From Gordonia sputi NBRC 100414 (GTDB taxonomy: Bacteria; Actinomycetota; Actinomycetes; Mycobacteriales; Mycobacteriaceae), in assembly GCF_000248055.1 (NCBI RefSeq), contig NZ_BAFC01000107.1, positions 1-38,838 of the forward strand: a DNA stretch of 38,838 bases, in the 5' to 3' direction. The notes below the pieces were generated by a model. That model was not told the DNA's origin and did no database searches. It was given only the letters and a program-made list of their open reading frames with translations. How positions within the stretch are numbered: position 1 is the stretch's first letter; every line of letters starts with the position of its first letter. This document shows, in pieces, positions 17,338 to 24,593 of this stretch. The position numbers and the translations under genes are program-made.

Positions 17338-18662
17338 CACGCGCTCTTGGCGATCTGATCGGGTGTGGCGTCGAGTCCGAGGTTGACGCGCAGCCGCGTC
17401 ACGTACCAGTTGATGAACGCCTCGACCTGGAACTCCGACGGTCCGTACGGGCCGGGAACGTAGGCGGGATCGGCGATGCCACGGTGCGCGAGCCGGACGA
17501 GGTCGGCGTCCTGCTGGTTGGTGATCTCCCAGACCCCGGTGAGTCGATCGAGGTCGTAGTCGACGCCCTCGACTGCCGCAGCGTTGACCAGCCAGGTGGT
17601 GCGCACGAGTGTCTCGTCGGGCCGAATCGGTATGACGGAGAACAACACTGCATGATCGCTGGTCACGTGCAACCACATGTTCGGTTGCAGGTGCATCGAG
17701 AGTCGGCCCAGTCGGCGGTCGGGTAGGTCGTCGGAGAGCGGGCGCGTGCACGCGGTGGTTCCGTCGAGTGTGAACGACTCGCCCGCGAGATCCATTGCCT
17801 CCCGCTCGATGTGGAATCCCGTTGGGCGGGAGTCGAGTTGGGCGATGCGACGATAGGGAAGACCGAAGCGGGTCCACGTGTCGGTGAGTTCCGCGGTAGC
17901 ACGTCGATAACGTTCCACGACAGCGGTGAGCCGGTCGGGGATGGCGTCGGAGTCGCTGTAGCCCCAGGTCGGGAAGAAGACGTTCAGGAGTTCCGGATGG
18001 CCGCCGCAGTGATAGCACTCGCGGTTGTTCTCCATAGCGAGCTTCCAGTTTCCGTTCTCGACAAGGTCGGTCTGCTTGGCGACCTTGGCCTCTGCGAGCT
18101 TGTGCGGCGCGAGATACGGTTCGACGATGCGCGCGACGTCGTCGATGTCGGTTGGCGGGTCGTCGGCGAGGCAGATGAAGACGAGGCCGGCGATGGTGCG
18201 GACTGCGACGGAGCGGAGCGAGAAGCAGCGCTTGTCGAAGTCGGGAGCCTGGGCCTCGGCGTACATGAGGCGACCGTCGGTGCCGTAGGTCCACGAGTGG
18301 TACGAGCAGACGATGGTGCCGGTCGAGCCGTTTGCCTGCGTGATCAGGCGGGCTCCGCGGTGGCGACAGACGTTGTGATGGGCGCGGACGTTGCCGAGGT
18401 TGTCACGCGTCACGATGACCGATCGCGCACCGAACTCGACGGTGACGTAGTCGCCGGGCTCTGCGATCTCGGCTTCGGCGGCGACGAAGATCCACTGCTT
18501 GGCGAAGATCTCGTCGAGGTCGACGTCGAACCACTTCTGGTCGACGTAGAGCTGGCCCGGGAGACTCTGGCCGACGATGCGTGTGTCGATGACAGTGCAC
18601 ATGGCCGGGTCGGCTCGGTGTGCGGTCGACCGCGCATTCTGCTGGGGCGGGTCAGTGTGCAT
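17337..18662 (-). CDS. gbcA: Glycine betaine monooxygenase, Rieske oxygenase subunit
   Basis: This is a Rieske non-haem iron oxygenase that removes the first methyl group of glycine betaine, giving dimethylglycine and formaldehyde. The 441-residue protein has Rieske ligands C99, H101, C119 and H122 (VCRHRG, then IVCSYHSW). The mononuclear-iron His pair is H218 and H222 in ENNRECYHCGGH. The C-terminal domain is complete. ATG 18662 was chosen by family length; ATG 18602 is possible, and neither has a strong ribosome binding site. It is the first gene of the long minus-strand run, 83 bp from a palindrome in the divergent control region. Stachydrine or carnitine oxygenases are related alternatives, but the downstream dimethylglycine and sarcosine genes favour betaine. 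Confidence 0.88.
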   Translation of the reverse strand: MHTDPPQQNARSTAHRADPAMCTVIDTRIVGQSLPGQLYVDQKWFDVDLDEIFAKQWIFVAAEAEIAEPGDYVTVEFGARSVIVTRDNLGNVRAHHNVCRHRGARLITQANGSTGTIVCSYHSWTYGTDGRLMYAEAQAPDFDKRCFSLRSVAVRTIAGLVFICLADDPPTDIDDVARIVEPYLAPHKLAEAKVAKQTDLVENGNWKLAMENNRECYHCGGHPELLNVFFPTWGYSDSDAIPDRLTAVVERYRRATAELTDTWTRFGLPYRRIAQLDSRPTGFHIEREAMDLAGESFTLDGTTACTRPLSDDLPDRRLGRLSMHLQPNMWLHVTSDHAVLFSVIPIRPDETLVRTTWLVNAAAVEGVDYDLDRLTGVWEITNQQDADLVRLAHRGIADPAYVPGPYGPSEFQVEAFINWYVTRLRVNLGLDATPDQIAKSA

Positions 18663-18744
18663 CGGCCATCGAAGTCTCTCTTGGCGGTGTGGGGGATCGC
18701 GGTGGCAGGCGTGGCGGGGGTCGGCGGCGACCCTTGCATTGACG

Positions 18745-18780
18745 GTTGCGTATAACGCAACGAGTAGCAACTGATGCAAC
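18745..18780. promoter_or_regulatory. Palindrome GTTGCGT-ATA-ACGCAAC and GCAAC half-sites, candidate gbcA operator
   Basis: Bases 18745-18761 form a perfect 7+3+7 palindrome. Two further GCAAC half-sites at 18767-18771 and 18776-18780 extend it as direct repeats. The site lies 83-118 bp upstream of the gbcA start, a normal place for an activator or operator. The bound protein is unknown; the IclR protein encoded at the far end of the run is one candidate. Confidence 0.5.
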
Positions 18781-18930
18781 AAGTGTGAATGCTCTGGTCC
18801 TGTCTGTCAATCGGGCGCAAGTAGTGATTTGGCGACGATTAAGGGCGATGCGCAATCCGTGTCGGGTTGGCCCGAATTGACCGGTGTGAGCCATTGACCT
18901 GCGGATATGCCATACCCGCAAGTGAGTAGG

Positions 18931-18949
18931 TGATGTTAGCCTTCCCTAA
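18931..18949. promoter_or_regulatory. IdeR/DtxR-like iron box
   Basis: The 19-mer TGATGTTAGCCTTCCCTAA matches the mycobacterial IdeR consensus TTAGGTTAGSCTAACCTAA at 15 of 19 positions, with mismatches at positions 2, 4, 13 and 14. It lies 53 bp upstream of the GTG of the FMO gene, where an iron-dependent repressor would block transcription. The consensus is established; occupancy here is inferred. Confidence 0.5.
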
Positions 18950-19002
18950 GTCTCGATCGGTTGGCCGTCGAATTCGACGCCCGGAAACTCGAAGGAATTG
19001 CC

Positions 19003-20718
19003 GTGAAGGTGTGTGTGGTGGGTGCGGGCCCGTGTGGTCTGACGACGATCAAGCAATTGCGCGACGAGGGGCACGACGTCGTCTGCTTCGACAAGAACAC
19101 CGACCTCGGTGGCCTGTGGCTGCGCTACGAGGGCGACGACGAGCAGATGAAGGCCTACGACAACCTCATGCTCACGGTCTCGATGAAACTCATGGCCTAC
19201 TCGGATCACCCGTTTGCCGACGGCCGCGTGTTCTACACGCGCGCGCAGTATCTGGAGTATCTGCGCGAGTACGCGGCCCGATTCGACCTCGCCGAGAGCA
19301 TCACGTTCGGTTCAGAGGTCACCGATATCCGGCGTGACGAACAGGGCTGGACGGTGACTGTCTCACGCGAGGGTGCGACGTGGTCGGAGAGCTTCGACGC
19401 GGTCGCCGTCTGCTCTGGACCGTTCAAGACGCCCAACCGCGCGATCGCGGGGCTCGAGGGTTTCACCGGGGAGATCGTGCACTCGTCGGAGTACCGCAAC
19501 AGCGACCGGTTCGCGGGAAAGCGGGTTCTGATTGTCGGCATGGCCGAATCCGGTGCAGACCTCGTGCGCGAAATCGGTGACGTGGCAACGGAATGCACTC
19601 TTGCGATCCGCTCCTACACCTACCTGTTGCCGCGTGTCTTCAACCGTACGAGGACGACCGACAACGGAACCGTGCGTGCGCACGCCCACGAGATGTGCCG
19701 GAGGTCGGCGGAGTATCCGTTAGTGCTCGACACCGCATGGGGCCGCAACTCGGTGATCAAGGCGCTGTTCCTGGCGATGTCGGTGGTGCTGGGTGTGTTC
19801 ATCACTGCGGCAGGTGTGGTGCGCGCGTACGCGGGTAGGGCGCCGGGAGGTCGGCGCACCGTCGAGGCCGACGTCAATCCTCTCGGACAGCCGATGGAAC
19901 CGGCGAAGATCGACGTGGACACGCTCGACAACGCGGCCAACTGGGACATGATTCGCACCTGGAATCGACGGTCGCATCCCGACGGCAGCTGGGCGCAGCG
20001 GGCCATCTTCTGCAAGAACGTCAGCTTCATCCCGAGTCTCGTCGACGGCCGAGTGACGTTGAACGACAGCGGAATCGCGGGTTCCGACGGTTCGACGGTG
20101 CGATTCCGCGACGAGAGATCGGCGGAGTTCGACGCGATCGTGCTGTGCACCGGCTTCACCACCGAGAAGTTGTCGATCGGCGATCTGCAGGTGAAGGACG
20201 GCAACGTGCGTAACCTCTACAAGCACTTCCTGCACCCCGAACACGACGGCACTGCGGCGTTCATCGGATTCGTCCGGCCGTTCTCGGGTGGCATCCCGAT
20301 CTGTGCGGAGATGCAGGCGCGGTACTTCGCACGGTTGTGCAGCGGAAAGCTCGCCCCGCCGTCGAACATCGATGAACGCATCGGTCGCGAGAAGGAGTGG
20401 GAAGAGCACTGGACTGCGCTTAGTCCCGGCCACACGGAGGCAATCCCGTCGCAGGTGCTGTACCTGGATGCGCTCGCCAGCGAGATCGGTTGCCTGGTGC
20501 CGGCGTGGCGAATGATGGTGAACCCCAAGCTGTTCGTCCAGTTGTGGTTCGGCAGTTTCAACCAGTCGTGCTATCGCATCGTCGGGCCGCACAAGCTCGG
20601 GAAGGCTGCGATCGACGACCTGTACTCCGAGGCCGTCGAAAATCGTTGGCAGATGGCCGGTCAGTTGGCGTTACTGCAGTTGATGCCCACGCGTCTGCAC
20701 CCGAAGCATCTGATCTGA
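19003..20718 (+). CDS. Flavin-containing monooxygenase (FMO family)
   Basis: This 571-residue class B flavoprotein monooxygenase has the FAD motif VVGAGPCGL (residues 5-13) and the FMO signature FTGEIVHSSEY (154-164). The NADPH-binding VGMAESGAD lies at 178-186, and CTGF near residue 385 is the second FAD contact. FMOs hydroxylate N or S atoms or catalyse Baeyer-Villiger reactions. Residues about 250-275 form a hydrophobic stretch (ALFLAMSVVLGVFITAAGVV), which is unusual for a soluble bacterial FMO and might anchor the protein to the membrane. At about 570 residues it is longer than bacterial trimethylamine monooxygenases. GTG 19003 has GAAGGA six bases upstream; TTG 18961 in the same frame lacks such a site. 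The substrate is unknown. The IdeR-like box suggests expression under iron limitation. Confidence 0.85.
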   Translation: MKVCVVGAGPCGLTTIKQLRDEGHDVVCFDKNTDLGGLWLRYEGDDEQMKAYDNLMLTVSMKLMAYSDHPFADGRVFYTRAQYLEYLREYAARFDLAESITFGSEVTDIRRDEQGWTVTVSREGATWSESFDAVAVCSGPFKTPNRAIAGLEGFTGEIVHSSEYRNSDRFAGKRVLIVGMAESGADLVREIGDVATECTLAIRSYTYLLPRVFNRTRTTDNGTVRAHAHEMCRRSAEYPLVLDTAWGRNSVIKALFLAMSVVLGVFITAAGVVRAYAGRAPGGRRTVEADVNPLGQPMEPAKIDVDTLDNAANWDMIRTWNRRSHPDGSWAQRAIFCKNVSFIPSLVDGRVTLNDSGIAGSDGSTVRFRDERSAEFDAIVLCTGFTTEKLSIGDLQVKDGNVRNLYKHFLHPEHDGTAAFIGFVRPFSGGIPICAEMQARYFARLCSGKLAPPSNIDERIGREKEWEEHWTALSPGHTEAIPSQVLYLDALASEIGCLVPAWRMMVNPKLFVQLWFGSFNQSCYRIVGPHKLGKAAIDDLYSEAVENRWQMAGQLALLQLMPTRLHPKHLI

Positions 20719-20721
20719 AAA

Positions 20722-20771
20722 GTTGCGTGGGACACACGGGTACAAAAATGCCCCCGTGTGTCCCACGCAAC
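20722..20771. terminator. Bidirectional hairpin between the convergent FMO and rskA genes
   Basis: A perfect 19-bp stem (20722-20740 and 20753-20771, starting GTTGCGTGGGACACACGGG) encloses a 12-base loop containing AAAAA. It begins 3 bp after the FMO stop and ends 13 bp before the rskA stop on the other strand. There is no long T-tract, as is common for actinobacterial terminators. Confidence 0.85.
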
Positions 20772-20784
20772 TGCGGCGCGGAAC

Positions 20785-21681
20785 CTAGCTCAGTGGAAGT
20801 TCGGCGACAAAGCTGCTGGTCGGAGTCGTCGAACCACCGGGCGGCTCGACGGTGAACGCCAGCGCCTTCGCGTTTCCGATGTGCGGGATCACCGCGGTGG
20901 TCGACGGTGCTACGTCCTTGTCGGTCATGGTGCCCGCCGACGTTGCGCCCTCGGGCCCGACCAGCCACATCTGGTAGACCGTCCCGGACTTGGGTGGTGG
21001 CACGTCGTTCATGACCAGCACGCCCGCGTCTGCGCTCTCGGAGTATGCGACGGTCGCGCGGCCGGTGGCGACCGAACCCGACGAGGTGCGGATGTCCTTG
21101 GCGTCGAACACCTGCTGCGCGGTGGTCTGCTGAGGCTTGTTGTCGGACGAGAGATTGGCGCCGACGACCCAGCCGACGGCTCCGATCGCGACAGCCACGA
21201 TGGCCGCAGCGGCGAGGTAGAGGAAGCGACGGTTGCGTTGGGTGGTCTCGACTCGGTCCTCCGCTGGCGCTCCGGACCGGCTCGACCAGCGGGAGGGGTC
21301 CGCTGGCGCTCCGGACCGGCTCGACCAGCGAGAAAGGTCCGCCGGCGCGTCGGGCCGGCGGGAGGCGTCCACGGCCGTCAGGCCCGCTGGGCGGGGCGCG
21401 GGGGCGTCGTCCTGGGGCTCGGTGCGGATGAGCTGTAGCAGGCGGTCGCGTAGTTCGGGTGGCGGCGTCGCGGATGTGGTGGAACTGACCGAGGCCATCG
21501 CCTCGCGGGTGAGTCGGACGTCGCGGTCGAAGGCGGCGCGGTCGGTGTCCGATGCCTTCGCGCGGCGTCGGGCGACCGAGTCGCGCTCGGCCGCACCGAG
21601 TGCGTCGAGACCGAGCATCGGTGCGAGGCTGACGAGGTTGTCGTCGGAAGATGCTGGGGTGGTTGGCTTTTCGTCAGACAT
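20785..21681 (-). CDS. rskA: Anti-sigma-K factor RskA family protein, with repeat-derived linker
   Basis: This 298-residue single-pass membrane protein should hold the SigK-like factor inactive until regulated proteolysis. The N-terminal sigma-binding part (about residues 15-90) begins LVSLAPMLGLDALGAAERD. One membrane helix lies at 152-174, and the extracytoplasmic RskA domain (about 180-298) contains GTVYQMWLVGPEGATSAG. Residues about 114-148 are translated dispersed repeat: SRWSSRSGAPAD twice, then RVETTQ. This lengthens the cytoplasmic linker; M. tuberculosis RskA is about 232 residues. ATG 21681 overlaps the sigK stop by 8 bp, and GTG 21684 is an alternative. Confidence 0.87.
   Translation of the reverse strand: MSDEKPTTPASSDDNLVSLAPMLGLDALGAAERDSVARRRAKASDTDRAAFDRDVRLTREAMASVSSTTSATPPPELRDRLLQLIRTEPQDDAPAPRPAGLTAVDASRRPDAPADLSRWSSRSGAPADPSRWSSRSGAPAEDRVETTQRNRRFLYLAAAAIVAVAIGAVGWVVGANLSSDNKPQQTTAQQVFDAKDIRTSSGSVATGRATVAYSESADAGVLVMNDVPPPKSGTVYQMWLVGPEGATSAGTMTDKDVAPSTTAVIPHIGNAKALAFTVEPPGGSTTPTSSFVAELPLS
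21240..21335. repeat. Dispersed-repeat variant inside rskA
   Basis: Two units contain the outer repeat halves (GGTGGTCTCGACTCGG and CCGGCTCGACCAGCG) separated by an insert with the palindromic core CGCTGGCGCTCCGG. The second unit lacks the first half. The segment is a multiple of three with no stop and is read as part of RskA. It belongs to the stem-bearing variant also seen within the ABC ATPase gene. Confidence 0.85.
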
Positions 21682-22243
21682 CACGATCTCCGAGGCATGA
21701 GCGGAGGCGGGCCATTCCGTCGCGGATACGGCTCTTGATGGTGGGGAGCGCCACCGACAGTCGCTCGGCGACCTCGCGATAGGTGAGCCCCTCGTAGTAG
21801 GCGAGGCCGATCGATTCGCGCTGCACGTCGGTCAGCGTTTCGAGGCAGCCGCGGACCTGCGAGCTGGTCTCCCGTTTGTCGACGGCCTCGCTGACCTCGT
21901 CGAACGTCGAGGTGTAGTCCTGCGCTCCGTAGTTCTCCTCGCGGCGGCTGCTCGCGGTCTCCGATCGCACGCGGTCGACGGCGCGACGGTGCGCCAGGGT
22001 GATGAGCCAGCTCAGCGCCGAGCCGAGGTCGGCGCGGAACGTCGACGCTGACCGCCAGACCTGCAGGTAGACCTCCTGCGTGGTCTCCTCGCTGTAGCCG
22101 GGATCGCGCAGAACGCGCAGCACCATGCCGTACACGCGATGGCTGGTGAGGTCGTAGAACTCGGCGAATGCGAGCTCGTCTCCCGAAGCGATCTTCTCCA
22201 GAAGTGCGGGCAGCCGGTCGCCGGCATCGTGGTCAGCGGTCAC
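21674..22243 (-). CDS. sigK: ECF sigma factor, SigK-like
   Basis: The 189-residue protein is the length of mycobacterial SigK. Region 2 spans about residues 24-92 (FAEFYDLTSHRVYGMVLRVL, then EEVYLQVW-like QEVYLQVWRSA). Region 4 spans about 128-180 (LTDVQRESIGLAYYEGLTYR, then LPTIKSRIRDG). GTG 22243 was chosen because CAGAGG lies seven bases upstream and the length fits; the open frame runs on to 22399 without family sequence. It is followed by its anti-sigma factor with an 8-bp overlap. The order matches Rv0445c-Rv0444c. It probably transcribes its own lipid-modification cluster, as in mycobacteria; no promoter was assigned. Confidence 0.9.
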   Translation of the reverse strand: MTADHDAGDRLPALLEKIASGDELAFAEFYDLTSHRVYGMVLRVLRDPGYSEETTQEVYLQVWRSASTFRADLGSALSWLITLAHRRAVDRVRSETASSRREENYGAQDYTSTFDEVSEAVDKRETSSQVRGCLETLTDVQRESIGLAYYEGLTYREVAERLSVALPTIKSRIRDGMARLRSCLGDRDV

Positions 22244-22395
22244 CGACAGGCCTCTGCGTTCATCGCAGTTCACCCTAATTGGCGACGTGCCGACCCTCAA
22301 CCACGCCAGACTCTTCAGTCCCGCCGGACTCGACGACGAGGTTGAACTCGACCAGGTCAAGCGGGTCGGAGGTGCGGGGGCTACGAGCGGGACGG

Positions 22396-23226
22396 TCATG
22401 GCGCATGACCCTGACTGCCCGCCCCCTCACGCGTCTTCGGCGGCAGGGGGAAGAAGTACGACGTGCGCTGCTGGTACTCGGGGTAGCCGTCTCGTTTGCT
22501 CATCGACTCTTCGAGCAGACGCGCGCCGGTTGCGTACACCAGGAAGTAGGTCATCACGACGGGTGAGAGCACGGTCAGAACTCCGGGCCACGCCGACGCG
22601 GCGATGAGCCACATGCCCCACCAGACGGCGGAGTCGCCGAAGTAGTTGGGGTGCCGCGTCCAGGCCCACAGTCCGCGGTCCATGATCTTGCCCTTGTTGG
22701 ACGGATCGGATTTGAACGACGTCATCTGGGCGTCGCCGATCGCCTCGAACGAGATACCGATGGCCCAGACCACGATTCCCGCGATCAACACAATCCACCA
22801 GATTCCGTGCGTTGCGTGCGTGACCGCGGAAACTTGTAGCGGCAGCGACACGAACCACTGTGCGGCGCCCTGGGTGCCGAAGATCTTGCGGATCACGCGC
22901 CCGGCCGACGGGTTCTCGCCGAGAACCTTCGCGTAGCGCGGGTCTTCACCCTTGCCGCTAACCTTGCCGAGCATGTGCCATGTCAGTCGCAGACCCCACA
23001 CCGTGACGGCGAGCGCCAGAATCCACCGTCGGGTGATGTCGCCGCCGCCGAGAATCAGTGCGATCCAGCCGATCCCGACGAATCCGAATCCCCAGATGAC
23101 GTCGACCACGTTGTAGTGCCCCAAACGACGCCCCACCGCAAACGTGATCGCTTGCAGGACAACGATGAACAGCAACGACGCTCCGGTCACCACGCCGAAG
23201 CCCGCCCACCCCGTCAGTCCTGTCAT
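22396..23226 (-). CDS. DUF1295 membrane protein (steroid 5-alpha-reductase/ICMT-like fold)
   Basis: This 276-residue multi-pass protein has about seven hydrophobic segments. The C-terminal signature GLWAWTRHPNYFGDSAVWWGMW (about residues 195-216) carries the RHPNY motif typical of DUF1295 and isoprenylcysteine methyltransferase-like enzymes, where it binds NADPH or SAM. The reaction is unknown. ATG 23226 overlaps the methyltransferase stop by 4 bp. It corresponds in position to Rv0446c of the M. tuberculosis SigK locus, so a lipid-modifying or redox function linked to that locus is likely but inferred. Confidence 0.85.
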   Translation of the reverse strand: MTGLTGWAGFGVVTGASLLFIVVLQAITFAVGRRLGHYNVVDVIWGFGFVGIGWIALILGGGDITRRWILALAVTVWGLRLTWHMLGKVSGKGEDPRYAKVLGENPSAGRVIRKIFGTQGAAQWFVSLPLQVSAVTHATHGIWWIVLIAGIVVWAIGISFEAIGDAQMTSFKSDPSNKGKIMDRGLWAWTRHPNYFGDSAVWWGMWLIAASAWPGVLTVLSPVVMTYFLVYATGARLLEESMSKRDGYPEYQQRTSYFFPLPPKTREGAGSQGHAP

Positions 23227-24593
23227 GAGTCGGTGCTCGCGGCTGAGTCGTCATCACGGGTGAAGACGAGTTGATGCACGTCGAGGTAGCCCGCGCGAAA
23301 TCCCGCCTCGGAGTAGGCGAGATAGAACTGCCACATGCGCATGAACGTCGAATCGAAACCGAGGGATTCGACGTCGGCGCGGCGAGCGGTGAAGCGTTCG
23401 CGCCACAGTCGCAGTGTCTCGGCGTAGTGATGGCCCATGGACAGGTTGTCGCGCAGGCGAAGTCGGGTGTGCTCTGCGGTGACGTCGCGCAGTGCGGGCA
23501 GTGAGGTGAGCTGCCCGCCGGGGAAGATGTACTTGTGCACCCAGGTATAGGTGTTCCGCGAGGCGCGCATCCTGTCGTGGGGCATGGTGATGGCCTGGAT
23601 GGCGACGCGCCCGCCTGGCGCTAGTACGCGGTCGATCGTCGAAAAGTAGATGGGCCAATACTTTTCACCGACGGCTTCGATCATCTCGACCGAGATCACG
23701 GCGTCGTAGGTGCCTGTGACGCTGCGGTAGTCGAGCAGGTCTATCTGCACACGGTCGGCGAAACCTGCTTCGTCGACGCGCTGCATCGCGAGCGCGCGTT
23801 GTTCGCTCGAGAGTGTCACCGATCGCACGGTGGCCCCGCGTGCTGCAGCGCGCAGGCACAACTCGCCCCAGCCCGTTCCGATCTCGAGGACGCGCGAGCC
23901 CGGACCGACACCCGCGGCGTCGAGTAGGCGATCGACCTTGCGGCGCTGGGCATCGGCGAGGTCGTCGAATCCGACCTGGGAGGTCGGTTTGGGGGTCTGC
24001 GTGGCGTCTGCGTCGAGGGACGGGTCGTCGAACAGGGCGCTCGAGTAGGTCATCGTCTCGTCGAGGAAGGTCGCGAAGAGGTCGTTGGAGAGGTCGTAGT
24101 GTCGCGCGATGTTGCTGCGCGTGTTGGCGGCGGTGTTCTCCTCGTCGGCGGGATGTCGGGGTAGGACCAGGGCGCGCAGGGTTTGCAGCGGCTTCGGGAC
24201 GAGCCGGGCGACTCGTTCGGCGAATGGGGTGAGGACGCCGACGAGATCGTCGGTGGTCCAGTCGCCCGCCATGAAGGACTCGCCGAACCCGATCAGACCG
24301 CCCGAGCCGACGCGACGCGAGAACGCGACCGGGCGTCGAACGATCATGCGCGGCAACACGGTCTCGGTCTTGCTTCCGCGACGTGAGCCGTCGGGGAACT
24401 CGATGCGGACTCCGATCCCGGTGGTCGCGTGGCGGAATAGCCATGCCGCGGCGCGTCCACGGACCCGCGCGGCCGCGCCGGTGGGTACGGCCGCGACGTC
24501 GGGCCAGCGCCGGGCGTCGGCCGCGGTGAGATCGGTGTCGAGCGCGGGCGGCGGGGTGTCATGCGAGTCGGAGTCGGTGGCGGGACTACTCAT
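23223..24593 (-). CDS. Cyclopropane-fatty-acyl-phospholipid synthase-like methyltransferase (UfaA1-like)
   Basis: This 456-residue protein has an N-terminal accessory domain (about residues 30-140) and a class I SAM methyltransferase domain from about 150. VLEIGTGWGELCLRAAARG is the SAM-binding motif I, and VISVEMIEAVGEKYWPIYF and YIFPGGQLTSL are characteristic of the CFA synthase family. The enzyme would transfer a methyl or methylene group from SAM to the double bond of a phospholipid acyl chain. ATG 24593 overlaps the DUF1365 stop by 8 bp; the longer open frame upstream is shadow. Its position equals Rv0447c (ufaA1). Whether the product is a cyclopropane, a 10-methyl branch or a furan-type precursor cannot be decided from sequence. 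Confidence 0.88.
   Translation of the reverse strand: MSSPATDSDSHDTPPPALDTDLTAADARRWPDVAAVPTGAAARVRGRAAAWLFRHATTGIGVRIEFPDGSRRGSKTETVLPRMIVRRPVAFSRRVGSGGLIGFGESFMAGDWTTDDLVGVLTPFAERVARLVPKPLQTLRALVLPRHPADEENTAANTRSNIARHYDLSNDLFATFLDETMTYSSALFDDPSLDADATQTPKPTSQVGFDDLADAQRRKVDRLLDAAGVGPGSRVLEIGTGWGELCLRAAARGATVRSVTLSSEQRALAMQRVDEAGFADRVQIDLLDYRSVTGTYDAVISVEMIEAVGEKYWPIYFSTIDRVLAPGGRVAIQAITMPHDRMRASRNTYTWVHKYIFPGGQLTSLPALRDVTAEHTRLRLRDNLSMGHHYAETLRLWRERFTARRADVESLGFDSTFMRMWQFYLAYSEAGFRAGYLDVHQLVFTRDDDSAASTDS

Larger units (their letters stand above)
18663..19002. promoter_or_regulatory. Divergent control region between gbcA and the FMO gene
   Basis: No gene is supported in these 340 bp. The region contains the 17-bp palindrome and half-sites near gbcA (18745-18780), and the IdeR-like box near the FMO gene (18931-18949). 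Two TTGACC hexamers lie at 18877-18882 and 18894-18899 and could be -35 elements for the FMO side. No clear -10 partner is visible. A purine-rich GAAGGA at 18991-18996 is the FMO ribosome binding site. Confidence 0.6.

Noticed and set aside
18961..19002. TTG 18961 as start of the flavin monooxygenase
   Set aside because: GTG 19003 has a good ribosome binding site, and the FAD motif begins directly after it; the extra 14 residues are not family-like.
22244..22399. N-terminal extension of SigK to 22399
   Set aside because: The extension is serine/proline-rich without sigma-factor similarity, and GTG 22243 gives the standard length with a ribosome binding site.
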